Source: Actinomycetales bacterium UBA1416 (lineage in GTDB: Bacteria > Actinomycetota > Actinomycetes > Actinomycetales > Actinomycetaceae). Taken from it: DNA of 44,768 nucleotides. Position 1 is the first letter of the stretch. Every line of letters starts with the position of its first letter. Shown one piece after another: positions 25,115-33,542 of this stretch. Location: contig DBPQ01000025.1 of NCBI GenBank assembly GCA_002304945.1, positions 43,092 to 87,859 on the forward strand, given 5' to 3'. The notes under the pieces are model-generated. The model saw only the letters and a list, made by a program, of their open reading frames with translations. It was not told the origin of the DNA and searched no databases. The position numbers and the translations under genes are program-made.

Positions 25115-25932
25115 GAGTGCTCCGGGCCGGGGAACTCGCGGTCCCGCACCTCTGCGGCGTAGCGGCGTGTCGCGGCCGCGAGTTCCTCACCCACGTTGCC
25201 GAAGCGCTTCGCGAAGCGCGGCGACCATGCGCCCATCCCCGCCATGTCCGTCCACACGAGCACCTGGCCGTCCACGTCCGGTCCCGCCCCGATCCCGATG
25301 GTCGGGATGCGCAGCACCTCGGTGACCCGGCGTGCGACGGGCGCGGGCACCATCTCGAGGACGACGGCTACCGCACCGGCCTCCTCCAGCGCCCGTGCGT
25401 CGGCCACGAGCCGCTCAGCGGCCTCGTCGCCGCGCCCCTGCACGCGCTTGCCGCCGAGCATGTTCTCGGCCTGCGGCGTGAAGCCCAGGTGGCCCACCAC
25501 CGGGATGCCGGAGGACGCGCACAGGCGGACGTGGTCCGCCAGGTGGGCGCCGCCCTCGAACTTCACCGCCTGGGCGAGGCCTTCCTTGAACATCCGCACC
25601 GCTGTCGCATGGCACTGGGCGGGTGAGGACTCGTAGCTCCCGAAGGGCAGGTCGGCGATGACCAGGGCGCGTCGCGCCGCGCGGGACACGGCGCGGACAG
25701 CGGGCAGCATCTCCTCCACGGTCACCGGGATGGTCGACGGGTGTCCCAGCATGTTGTCCCCGATCGAGTCGCCGACGAGGAGCAGGTCGATCCCGGCCTC
25801 GTCGAAGATGCGTCCGCTGACGCCGTCGTAGGCGGTGAGCATGGTCAGGGGCTCGCCGCGCTCCTTGGCCTGCTGGAGGTGGTGGACCCGGAATCGCTGG
25901 GGAGCGGGCACGCCCGCGCTCTGGTCGGCCAT
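25102..25932 (-). CDS. panB: 3-methyl-2-oxobutanoate hydroxymethyltransferase
   Basis: This 276-residue TIM-barrel enzyme makes ketopantoate from alpha-ketoisovalerate and methylenetetrahydrofolate, the first committed step of pantothenate and coenzyme A synthesis. The family motifs are LTAYDGVSGRIFDEAGIDLL, VGDSIGDNMLGHPSTIPVT with the metal-binding aspartate, and VLEMVPAPVA with the catalytic-type glutamate, then IGIGAGPDVDGQVLVWTDM. The ATG at 25932 is chosen because it begins the family N-terminus (ADQSAGVPAPQRFRVHHLQQ), and AAGGAGAG lies just upstream. The open frame continues upstream but overlaps glnA and is a shadow. It is divergent from glnA. Confidence 0.96.
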   Translation of the reverse strand: MADQSAGVPAPQRFRVHHLQQAKERGEPLTMLTAYDGVSGRIFDEAGIDLLLVGDSIGDNMLGHPSTIPVTVEEMLPAVRAVSRAARRALVIADLPFGSYESSPAQCHATAVRMFKEGLAQAVKFEGGAHLADHVRLCASSGIPVVGHLGFTPQAENMLGGKRVQGRGDEAAERLVADARALEEAGAVAVVLEMVPAPVARRVTEVLRIPTIGIGAGPDVDGQVLVWTDMAGMGAWSPRFAKRFGNVGEELAAATRRYAAEVRDREFPGPEHSYES

Positions 25933-25978
25933 GTGACTCTCCTTCGTCTCGGGCCCCAGCCTACGCATCGGAGCTGAC

Positions 25979-25994
25979 GTAACGGATTGTTTAC
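25979..25994 (+). promoter_or_regulatory. Possible nitrogen-control operator in the panB/glnA intergenic region
   Basis: GTAACGGATTGTTTAC is a short inverted repeat (GTAA-N8-TTAC), clearly AT-richer than its surroundings, about 85 bp before glnA. It resembles only part of the GlnR half-site pattern, so the regulator is not identified. Confidence 0.25.
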
Positions 25995-26077
25995 ATGTCC
26001 GGGCGCCCAGCCGCGCACCGTGGAGTGACGGGGTGGGTGATGATGGAGGTCGGACCGGCGGAGAGTCAGGAGCACAG

Positions 26078-27412
26078 ATGGATCGGCAACAGGAGTACGT
26101 GCTGCGGGTGGTGGAGGAACGGGACATCCGGTTCATCCAGCTGTGGTTCACCGACGTCCTCGGGGTCCTCAAGTCCGTCGCGATCGCTCCCGCGGAGCTG
26201 GAGGGCGCGTTCCAGGAGGGCATCGGGTTCGATGGTTCCGCCATCGAGGGCCTCGCCCGTGTCTTCGAGGCGGACATGATCGCCCGCCCGGACCCGTCCA
26301 CCTTCCAGATCCTCCCGTGGCGGGGAGAGGGCAACGGCACCGCCCGGATGTTCTGCGACATCCTCACGCCCGGAGGCGAGGCCGCGCGCACCGAGCCCCG
26401 CTCGGTCCTCAAGCGCATGCTGTCGCGCGCCGCCGACCGTGGGTTCACGTTCTACACGCACCCCGAGATCGAGTTCTACCTCTTCGAGGAACCGGACGAG
26501 TCCGGGGCGCTGGTGCCGATCGACCGCGCCGGCTACTTCGACCATGTCCCCCGTGGCAAGGGAACCGACTTCCGGCGTGAGGCGATCTCCCTGCTCGAGC
26601 AGATGGGGATCTCGGTGGAGTACTCCCACCACGAGGGTGGACCTGGCCAGAACGAGATCGACCTCCGCTACGCGGACGCGCTGTCCACGGCGGACAACAT
26701 CATGACCTTCCGGACGATCGTGAAGGAGGTCGCCGCCGCGCAGGGCTACCACGCCAGCTTCATGCCGAAGCCGGTCATCGACGTTCCCGGTTCGGGGATG
26801 CACCTCCACCTCTCCCTCTTCGAGGGCGACCGGAACGCCTTCTGGGACCCGGCGGGGGAGTACCAGCTCTCGCGGACGGCCCGGCACTTCATCGCCGGCC
26901 TGCTGCGTCACGCCGGGGAGATCTCGAGCATCACCAACCAGCACGTCAACTCCTACAAGAGGCTCTGGGGCGGTGGCGAGGCCCCGAGCTACGTGTGTTG
27001 GGGGCACAACAACAGGTCGGCACTCGTGCGCGTCCCGCTCGCCAAGCCCGACAAGCCGACCTCCTCGCGCATCGAGTACCGGGCCGCCGACTCCGCCGCG
27101 AACCCCTACCTCGCCCTTGCCGTGATCCTGGCGGCCGGGCTCAAGGGCATCGAGGAGGAGTACGAACTCCCTCCCGGCGCCGAGGACAACGTGTGGGAGC
27201 TCAGCGACGCCGAGAGGCGCGCCATGGGGATCACCGCGCTGCCGTCGTCGCTGGAACGGGCGGTGACCGAGCTGGAGCACTCGGAGCTGGTCGCGGAGGC
27301 GCTCGGTGAGGACGTGTTCGATTTCGTGATCCGCAACAAGCACCAGGAGTGGCAGGAGTACCGCCGCCAGGTCACGCCCTGGGAGCTGAGGCGTTTCGCG
27401 CTGGGGAAGTGA
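26078..27412 (+). CDS. glnA2: Glutamine synthetase, GSI-alpha type (GlnA2-like)
   Basis: This 444-residue type I glutamine synthetase has GFDGSAIEGLARV (residues 50-62), the active-site HPEIEFYLFEE near 127-137, the GSGMHLHLSLF metal and ATP region near 239-249, and NQHVNSYKRLWGG near 287-299. The length fits the shorter GSI-alpha class. Where adenylylated GSI-beta enzymes have NLYDLPPEE, this protein has NVWELSDAE with Trp373 instead of the modified Tyr. It therefore should not be adenylylated, although the adenylyltransferase gene glnE follows in the same operon with a one-base overlap (TGATG). The ATG at 26078 follows AGGAG at 7 bp. Actinobacterial GlnA2 proteins are known to sit beside glnE. 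In vivo it may make glutamine or, as some GlnA paralogues do, gamma-glutamylate other amines. Confidence 0.9.
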   Translation: MDRQQEYVLRVVEERDIRFIQLWFTDVLGVLKSVAIAPAELEGAFQEGIGFDGSAIEGLARVFEADMIARPDPSTFQILPWRGEGNGTARMFCDILTPGGEAARTEPRSVLKRMLSRAADRGFTFYTHPEIEFYLFEEPDESGALVPIDRAGYFDHVPRGKGTDFRREAISLLEQMGISVEYSHHEGGPGQNEIDLRYADALSTADNIMTFRTIVKEVAAAQGYHASFMPKPVIDVPGSGMHLHLSLFEGDRNAFWDPAGEYQLSRTARHFIAGLLRHAGEISSITNQHVNSYKRLWGGGEAPSYVCWGHNNRSALVRVPLAKPDKPTSSRIEYRAADSAANPYLALAVILAAGLKGIEEEYELPPGAEDNVWELSDAERRAMGITALPSSLERAVTELEHSELVAEALGEDVFDFVIRNKHQEWQEYRRQVTPWELRRFALGK

Positions 27413-30363
27413 TGGCGCGCGAGAACTCTCCTCTCCGGTTCGAACTCGCCCGCCGGGGCTTCCTCGACACGGCGCGGGCGGAGGGCTTCCTCGCGAGCCC
27501 GGCCTTCGCGGGCATGGACCCCGGGAGCCTGCTCGGGGACCTCGCGGAGACGGCCGACCCGGACGCCGCCCTCCTCAACCTGCTGCGGCTCCTCGAGGTG
27601 GCCGGCGGCGACGTGCGGTCGCTCACGGAGGACCGGTGGCGATCCCTCCTGCGCGTGCTCGGCTCGTCGCAGTACTTCGCGGACCTCCTGGTCGCCACAC
27701 CGGACCTGCTCGCCGCGGTCGGGCGGCGACCCCTCGACGACCACCACACCGTGGTCTACCAGCGGGTCGAGGATGCCGTGCGGCCGTTCACCCGGACGGA
27801 GCACGCCTTCGGTGACGCCGTCGTGGCGCTCCGGCGGCACTACCGCCGCGAGCTCCTGGGGATCGTGGTGGCGGACCTGGACGCCGCGTCCACGGGCCCG
27901 GCCGGTGCCGTCATGCCCGCCGTCTCGCGGGCGATCGCGACGCTCGTGGGAGCGACGCTGCACGGCGCCCTCGTCCTGGCCCGGCACCGGCACCCGGAGG
28001 CAGACCCCTACCCGTTCGCCATCATCGCCATGGGGAAGACGGGCGCCGAGGAGCTCAACTACATCTCCGACGTCGACGTCATCCACGTGTGCGACGGGGA
28101 CGACGAGGCCGCCGCCGTCGCCGCGACGACGACGCTCGCCACGACCGTCATGCGGATCGTCTCGGAGGCCGGTCCCGAGCCGCCGCTCTGGCCCCTCGAC
28201 GCGGGCCTGCGGCCCGAGGGGAAGGACGGCCCGCTCGTCCGGACGCTCGCCTCCCACGTCGCGTACTACCGGCGGTGGGCGCGCACCTGGGAGTTCCAGG
28301 CCCTCCTCAAGGCACGCCCCGTCGCGGGCGATCCCGACCTGGGTGACCGCTACGTGGCGGCCACCAACCCGTTCGTCTGGAGCGCCGTCGAGCGGGAGAA
28401 CTTCGTGGAGGACTCCCAGGCGATGCGCCGTCGCGTCGAGGACCACGTCCGCGCCCGCGACGCCGAGCGCCAGCTCAAGCTGGGCAAGGGCGGGCTGCGC
28501 GACGTCGAGTTCACCGTCCAGTTGCTGCAGCTCGTCCACGGGCGCACCGATCCCTCACTGAGGGTGCGGGGAACCCTCGATGCCCTGGCGGCGCTGGCCG
28601 CCGGGGGGTACGTCGGCAGGGATGAGGCGGCGGAACTGGGGGAGTGCTACCGGTTCCTCCGCGCCCTGGAGCACCGGATCCAGTTGCACAGGATGCGCCG
28701 TTCGCACGTGGTCCCGACGCGCCCCGAGGACCTCCGCCGGCTCTCGCGCCAACTCGGCGTCGCGGACGTCGACAGGGAGTGGGCGGCCACCCGGCGCCGG
28801 GTGCGGGAACTCCACGAGGCCATCTTCTACCGCCCGCTCCTACCGCTGACGGCGCGTCTGTCAGCGAAGGACATCGCGCTGGAACCCGACGCGGCCCTCG
28901 CCCGCCTCCAGGCCATCGGCTACCGGGATCCCGCCGGCGCGATGCGCCACATGGCGGTGCTGACCGACGGCGTCTCGCGCCGCTCCACCATCCAGCGTCA
29001 CCTTCTGCCCGTCATGCTCGGCTGGTTCGCCGAGGCCCCGGACCCGGACGCCGGACTGCTCGCGTTCCGCAAGCTCTCGGAGGAGCTCGGGAGCACCCAC
29101 TGGTACCTGAAGCTGCTGCGGGACTCGGGCACGGCGGGCGAGCGGCTCGCCCACGTGCTCGCCTCCAGCGCGTACGCGGGCGACGCCATGGCGCGGCTCC
29201 CCGAGTCCGTCCAGTGGCTGGCCGACGACGACGGGCTGGCCCGCCGGTCACGCGAGGCGCTGCTGCGGGAACTGGATGCCATGCTGCTGCGACGTGACGA
29301 CCAGGACGAGGGCGCCGAGGCCGCCCGGTACCTTCGCCGCCGCGAGATCACCCGGGCCGCCCTGGGCGACGTCCTCGACGGCGTGGATCCCGCGCGCACC
29401 GGCATGATCACCGATGCGGCGGACGTCGCCCTGATCGGGGCGTTGCGCGTGGCACGCCACGTCGCCCGGGCGGCAGCCGGCCTCGGCGACCCGGACCCCG
29501 ACCCCGCCCACTTCGGGATCGTCGCGCTCGGCAGGATGGGGGGCCGGGAGATGGCGTACGCGTCGGACGCGGACGTCATGTTCGTCTACGAGCCCACCGG
29601 CGACGACCAGGCGGCGCTCGAGTTCGCGACGCGGTTGGCCACCGGCGTGCGGACGGTCCTGACGCACCCCGGTCCCGAGCCCCCGCTCGCGGTCGACGCG
29701 GACCTGCGGCCCGAGGGACGCCGCGGTCCCCTCGTCCGCTCACTGTCCTCCTACCGTGAGTACTACGAACGGTGGGTGGAACCGTGGGAGTGCCAGGCCC
29801 TGCTCCGGGCCCGGCCCGTCGCGGGCGATCCGGGCCTGCTGGGCCGCTTCATGGGCCTCATCGACCCGGTGCGCTACCGGTCCGGCGGACTCACTGCCGA
29901 CGCGCTGACCAGCCTCCGACGGATGAAGGCGCGGGTGGAGGCGGAGCGGATGCCACGGGGGGTTCCCCCGAACCGTCACCTGAAGCTCGGACGCGGTGGG
30001 CTCACCGACATCGAGTTCACCGCCCAGCTCCTCCAGCTGCAGCACGCCCACGAGTTCCCTGACCTGCGGACCACCGGGACGATCGCGGCCCTCGAGGCGG
30101 CACACCGGGCCGGAGTGCTGAGCGCCGTCGACCTCGCGGCCCTCCGGACCGCCTGGCTCTTCGCCTCGCGGGTGCGGGATGCGATCCTGCTGGTCACCGG
30201 CCGTCCGCAGAAGGCCGATGTGCTCCCGCGCGTCGGCCGTGACCTCTCACTCGTCTCACGGCTGCTCGGCTACCCCCCCGGCGCCTCCCTCGACTTCGAG
30301 GAGGACTACCTTCGCGCCGCCCGTCACGCCCGGCGCGTGGTCGAGTCCGTGTTCTTCTCGTAG
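27412..30363 (+). CDS. glnE: Glutamine synthetase adenylyltransferase / adenylyl-removing enzyme
   Basis: This 983-residue two-domain enzyme attaches AMP to, or removes it from, the regulatory tyrosine of glutamine synthetase in response to nitrogen status. The N-terminal deadenylylating domain has GKTGAEELNYISDVDVIHV near residues 207-225. The C-terminal adenylylating domain has GRMGGREMAYASDADVMFVYE near 705-725, each with paired metal-binding aspartates. Length is that of full GlnE. The ATG overlaps the glnA2 stop (TGATG). Its neighbour lacks the target tyrosine, so the real substrate is probably a GlnA1 elsewhere in the genome. The stop codon is followed directly by the ribosome site of the next gene, so the operon continues. 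Confidence 0.96.
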   Translation: MARENSPLRFELARRGFLDTARAEGFLASPAFAGMDPGSLLGDLAETADPDAALLNLLRLLEVAGGDVRSLTEDRWRSLLRVLGSSQYFADLLVATPDLLAAVGRRPLDDHHTVVYQRVEDAVRPFTRTEHAFGDAVVALRRHYRRELLGIVVADLDAASTGPAGAVMPAVSRAIATLVGATLHGALVLARHRHPEADPYPFAIIAMGKTGAEELNYISDVDVIHVCDGDDEAAAVAATTTLATTVMRIVSEAGPEPPLWPLDAGLRPEGKDGPLVRTLASHVAYYRRWARTWEFQALLKARPVAGDPDLGDRYVAATNPFVWSAVERENFVEDSQAMRRRVEDHVRARDAERQLKLGKGGLRDVEFTVQLLQLVHGRTDPSLRVRGTLDALAALAAGGYVGRDEAAELGECYRFLRALEHRIQLHRMRRSHVVPTRPEDLRRLSRQLGVADVDREWAATRRRVRELHEAIFYRPLLPLTARLSAKDIALEPDAALARLQAIGYRDPAGAMRHMAVLTDGVSRRSTIQRHLLPVMLGWFAEAPDPDAGLLAFRKLSEELGSTHWYLKLLRDSGTAGERLAHVLASSAYAGDAMARLPESVQWLADDDGLARRSREALLRELDAMLLRRDDQDEGAEAARYLRRREITRAALGDVLDGVDPARTGMITDAADVALIGALRVARHVARAAAGLGDPDPDPAHFGIVALGRMGGREMAYASDADVMFVYEPTGDDQAALEFATRLATGVRTVLTHPGPEPPLAVDADLRPEGRRGPLVRSLSSYREYYERWVEPWECQALLRARPVAGDPGLLGRFMGLIDPVRYRSGGLTADALTSLRRMKARVEAERMPRGVPPNRHLKLGRGGLTDIEFTAQLLQLQHAHEFPDLRTTGTIAALEAAHRAGVLSAVDLAALRTAWLFASRVRDAILLVTGRPQKADVLPRVGRDLSLVSRLLGYPPGASLDFEEDYLRAARHARRVVESVFFS

Positions 30364-30376
30364 GAGGATGGTTCGG

Positions 30377-30985
30377 GTGAGACTCATCCTCGTCCGGCAT
30401 GGACAAACAAGTGCGAACGTGAACCGCGCGCTCGACACCGCGGAACCCGGTGCACCGCTGACGCGTCTCGGACACGACCAGGCGCGACTGGTGGCCGAGG
30501 CCCTCGTGGGCGAGGGCGTGAGTGGCATCTTCACCTCACACCTCATGCGGACCCGGCAGACGGCCCGGCCACTCGCGCAGCGCCTCGGGATCGAGCCCGT
30601 CGCCCTTCCGGGGCTCCGGGAGATCATCGCCGCCGACCTGGAGATGAGGAGCGACCTGGACTCCATCATCGCCTACCACTCCGTGGCCGACGCGTGGGCG
30701 CACGGCGACCTCGACCGCCGCATGCCGGGAGGGGAGAACGGCCACGAGGTGTTCGCCCGCTACAACAAGGCGATCGCCGAGGCGCGCACGAGTGTCGGCG
30801 ACGGTGTCGCCGTGTTCTTCTCGCACGGCGCGATCATCCGCACCTGGGCAGCTCACCACGCCCGCAACGTCACCCCTGCCTTCGCCACCTCCCGCATCCT
30901 GGAGAACACCGGACGGGTGGTCCTCGACGAGACGGCCGATGGCTGGAGGGTCCGCTCGTGGATGGAGGAGCTCCTGGAGGGGTGA
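30377..30985 (+). CDS. Histidine phosphatase family protein (phosphoglycerate mutase-like)
   Basis: This 202-residue protein begins MRLILVRHGQTSANV, with the catalytic RHG motif at residues 7-9, and has the second histidine in FFSHGAIIRTW near 150. Family members dephosphorylate diverse small molecules or proteins, so the substrate is not predictable. The start is taken as GTG 30377 rather than ATG 30368 because AGGAGG (30362-30367) abuts that ATG but lies 9 bp before the GTG, and the family normally starts with this hydrophobic strand. It follows glnE by 13 bp and is probably the last gene of the glnA2-glnE operon, ended by a 15-bp hairpin. It is the last chromosomal gene before the phage-like element. 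Confidence 0.9.
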   Translation: MRLILVRHGQTSANVNRALDTAEPGAPLTRLGHDQARLVAEALVGEGVSGIFTSHLMRTRQTARPLAQRLGIEPVALPGLREIIAADLEMRSDLDSIIAYHSVADAWAHGDLDRRMPGGENGHEVFARYNKAIAEARTSVGDGVAVFFSHGAIIRTWAAHHARNVTPAFATSRILENTGRVVLDETADGWRVRSWMEELLEG

Positions 30986-30990
30986 GACGC

Positions 30991-31024
30991 CGCAGGGCCG
31001 GTCCCTGGCGGGACCGGCCCTGCG
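30991..31024 (+). terminator. Strong hairpin terminator after the glnA2-glnE operon
   Basis: CGCAGGGCCGGTCCC and GGGACCGGCCCTGCG form a perfect 15-bp stem with a TGGC loop, starting 5 bp after the phosphatase stop. No T tract follows. It marks the end of the chromosomal operon and probably lies close to the left boundary of the element. Confidence 0.85.
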
Positions 31025-31266
31025 ACGTGTGGCTCAGAGGTCGTAATACAGCTCGAACTATTCCCGCGCCTATGGTGCCCGTTGGCACCCGCCGGGATCG
31101 TTGGAACGACGCCACTCTAGGTGTTGACGGGGGTTGGCCAGAACTGGGCCGCCCGAGACCGGGCACGGATTATCGACGGATTACGCCGTGCCTCACAGAC
31201 ACCCGCCCGCGCCCTGCGGACGGTGCGCCGGATGGCCCGGCGGATCAACTGATGGAGGGACACATC
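31025..31266. other. Chromosome-element junction region without a recognised gene
   Basis: These 242 bp hold no convincing ORF, tRNA or known RNA. A small perfect hairpin GGTGCC-CGTT-GGCACC lies at 31074-31089. TTGACG at 31124-31129 could be a -35, but no -10 stands at the right distance. A GGAGGGA ribosome site near the right end serves the next gene. The attachment site is probably here, but no core repeat can be defined without the other end. Confidence 0.4.
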
Positions 31267-31578
31267 ATGACTACTACTCACGCGGCGTGGTGCAGCGCGC
31301 CTACTGGCCCGTTCGCTGACCATGACATCTGCTTCTCGGAGGACGTGCGCGTCCCGGCCTCGCTCTACCCGGACGTGGCGATGGTGCCGGAGGGCGTGGA
31401 GCCGGAGAGGTTCACCCTGTACGTGCAGCAGGAGCCGGGCAGCGATGCCGAGGTTCACCTCCAGCGCGGGGACTGGGCCGGGTACGTGATGACCGCGGAC
31501 GAGGCGCGGCAGGTGGCGGCGGCGCTGGTGACGATGGCGGAGACCATCGACCGCTGCATCGCGATCCTCGAGGGCTGA
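31267..31578 (+). CDS. Small DUF6907-like protein of mobile-element type
   Basis: This 103-residue acidic protein starts MTTTHAAWCSAPTGPFADHD and ends with a helix, MTADEARQVAAALVTMAETI. The pattern of an N-terminal Cys segment with GPFADH, a beta-rich middle with VQQEPGSDAEVHL, and this C-terminal helix resembles DUF6907 proteins, which are common in actinobacterial mobile elements and of unknown function. The ATG follows GGAGGGA by 5 bp. It is one of only two plus-strand genes in the element and faces the tape-measure gene across a shared UUCG terminator. It may be cargo of the element or a chromosomal gene at the border. Confidence 0.65.
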   Translation: MTTTHAAWCSAPTGPFADHDICFSEDVRVPASLYPDVAMVPEGVEPERFTLYVQQEPGSDAEVHLQRGDWAGYVMTADEARQVAAALVTMAETIDRCIAILEG

Positions 31579-31591
31579 CATCGAGCGGACC

Positions 31592-31623
31592 GACGCCCTC
31601 GCACCTTCGGGTGTGGGGGCGTC
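31592..31623. terminator. Bidirectional UUCG-tetraloop terminator
   Basis: GACGCCCTCGCACC and GGTGTGGGGGCGTC pair over 14 positions (two G-T wobbles) around a TTCG loop closed by C-G, the very stable cUUCGg tetraloop on the plus strand. It sits between the convergent DUF6907-like and tape-measure genes and ends both transcripts. Confidence 0.85.
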
Positions 31624-31631
31624 CTTCGGTG

Positions 31632-33539
31632 TCAGCGGGTGCGGTAGCCGCTGAGGGTGTGGGCGGCGGTTCCCATGCGCTGGGTCACGGCGGACTCAGC
31701 GACCACGCGCATGCGGGAGGTGATCTCTTCGTCCCCGAGGTAGACCTTGACGTTGATGACGGGCGGGGCGGCGGGTGCGGACACGGCGCCGGGGCGGATG
31801 CCCTCGTTGAGTGCCTGGAGGTTGCCGACGCCGAGCTGGTCGGTTGCCTGCTTGTCCAGGACGAACTCTCCCGGGGAGAGCATGGCGGGGACCCGGTCGT
31901 CGATGTCGGAGCCGGGGCCGGTGACGTACACCCCGGAGGCGGCGTTGATGGGTCCGCCGTCCTTCTTGTAGGACATGTTCCCGGCGCCGGTGGAGTAGGA
32001 GGTCCCGCCGGTGGCGTCCACGTAGACGCGGATGCGCCGGCCGTCGTTCGTCGTGATGAAGCGGTCGATACCGCGCTGGGCGGCGTCGTCGTCGAAGACC
32101 GCGGTCGTCTTGACGCTGGAGGGGATGAGTCCGTACTCGTTCGCGAGGTTCTCGGCGGCCTGCCGGGTCAGGCCCATCTGGGTGGCCTGCTTGACGAACT
32201 CTTCCCGGGCCTGGGCGGTCTTCGCTTCGAGCTGCTCGGTGGTGGCGCCACCCTCGCGGGCGGCCTCGATCATGTCCCACCCGGCCTTGGACGTGTCGAG
32301 GAGAGCCTTGGAGGCGTACTGTCCGGCCTCGGTGTACAGGTCCAGCGCGGCGCCGCCGTCCTTCACGGCGTCAGTGGCGGCCCTCGTGGACTCGTCCGTG
32401 GTGTCGATGAGCTTCTCCAGCTCGTCGTGGGCCTTGGCGTTGTCGAGGACCTGCTGTGCCCACGCCGCCTGCGCCTCGGCGGCGGACATGTTCAGCTCGG
32501 CCTCCTCCTTGATGAGGTCGAGGCGCTTCTCCTGGGCGTCGTTGTAGTCCTCCACCGCGGCGGAGGACCCTTCGATGGCCTCGGTGTACAGCTCGGCGAG
32601 GTCGATGGCGCCCTCGGTGGCGGCGGTGGCCTTCTCGAGGCGGTCCCGCTGGGTCTCCAGGTGCCCGGTGTACGTCTGGGCGGCAGCGGCGGCGGGGTCC
32701 ACCCCGTCGGCCACGAGCTTCTGGTAGGCCTCGTCCTGCTCGGCGATCTTGCCGTTGATGTCCTCCAGGGCACGCCCGGCGGCCTCGGAGTCACCGGCGA
32801 GGCCCTGGAAGAGGTCCTGGTAGTTCAGGCCCAGCTTCTCGGCGTCGGCGGCGATGACCTCGGCGTTGGTCTTCGATGCCTTCTGCCACGGCTCGAACCA
32901 TGACCGGGGGTCCGCGATCTCGTTCGCGAACTCCTCGAACTTCCCGGACCAGTCGATATCCTCGATGTCTCCGCCAGCCTCCCGGATCGCGCCGGCCAGG
33001 TCGATGACCTTCTCCTTGGCCTCGGCGGCCTTCTCCGCTGACCCTTGGAGGACCGAGACGAGGATGCCGATACCGGCGGCGGCGGCCATGCCAGCGACCG
33101 CGCCGGCGGGACCGAAGCCGGAGAGCGCGTTGGCGAGTGTCTCCTGGATGGCGTCGGAGACGTCCTCGAAGTCACCGGTGAAGGACGCGGCGGCCTCGCG
33201 GGAGGTGGACTTGGCCTCGTCCTTGAACTCGTCGGCAGCGCCCTCGGCGCGCTTGAAGCCGCGCTTGACGTCGTCCCCGACCTTGTCGCCGGTGGTCTTC
33301 GCGTCCTTCTTCGTCTCGTCGAAGGCGTCGCGGAACTTGCGTTCCATCTTCTCGCCGGCGTCCTGGGCGTCCTTCGCCCCGTCGGTCAGCTCGTCGCCGA
33401 TCTTCTTCCCGGCCTTGTCGGCGTCCTTCGCGACGTCGTCGAGGGAGTCGGAGACCTTGTCCAGCGCCCCTTCGATGTCCTTGGTGCCACCGATGAACTT
33501 GGAGACATCGGAGATGAAGTCGATCTTGATCCCGGCCAC
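31632..33539 (-). CDS. Short phage tail tape measure protein
   Basis: This 635-residue protein has the layout of a siphovirus tape measure. A long charged, Lys/Asp/Glu-rich helical region rich in coiled-coil character (residues 10-125, with repeats such as DDVAKDADKAGKKIGDEL) precedes a hydrophobic Gly/Ala segment (GPAGAVAGMAAAAGIGILVS, about 142-161). More helical sequence follows, then a Gly-rich C-terminus. Tail length scales with this protein, so it implies a tail of roughly 95 nm if it is translated in full. It begins with GTG at 33539, 3 bp after the preceding stop. In most siphoviruses tail-tip genes follow; here a terminator comes 9 bp after the stop, so the structural operon ends with this gene. 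Confidence 0.88.
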   Translation of the reverse strand: MAGIKIDFISDVSKFIGGTKDIEGALDKVSDSLDDVAKDADKAGKKIGDELTDGAKDAQDAGEKMERKFRDAFDETKKDAKTTGDKVGDDVKRGFKRAEGAADEFKDEAKSTSREAAASFTGDFEDVSDAIQETLANALSGFGPAGAVAGMAAAAGIGILVSVLQGSAEKAAEAKEKVIDLAGAIREAGGDIEDIDWSGKFEEFANEIADPRSWFEPWQKASKTNAEVIAADAEKLGLNYQDLFQGLAGDSEAAGRALEDINGKIAEQDEAYQKLVADGVDPAAAAAQTYTGHLETQRDRLEKATAATEGAIDLAELYTEAIEGSSAAVEDYNDAQEKRLDLIKEEAELNMSAAEAQAAWAQQVLDNAKAHDELEKLIDTTDESTRAATDAVKDGGAALDLYTEAGQYASKALLDTSKAGWDMIEAAREGGATTEQLEAKTAQAREEFVKQATQMGLTRQAAENLANEYGLIPSSVKTTAVFDDDAAQRGIDRFITTNDGRRIRVYVDATGGTSYSTGAGNMSYKKDGGPINAASGVYVTGPGSDIDDRVPAMLSPGEFVLDKQATDQLGVGNLQALNEGIRPGAVSAPAAPPVINVKVYLGDEEITSRMRVVAESAVTQRMGTAAHTLSGYRTR

Positions 33540-33542
33540 GGG

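Noticed and set aside
25979..25994. Firm GlnR box before glnA
   Set aside because: Only part of the half-site agrees with the known GTnAC-n6-GaAAc pattern, so it is kept only as a low-confidence operator.
31025..31266. tRNA or tmRNA remnant as attachment site
   Set aside because: The CCGGGATCGTTGGAACG stretch looked T-arm-like, but no acceptor or anticodon stem could be assembled.
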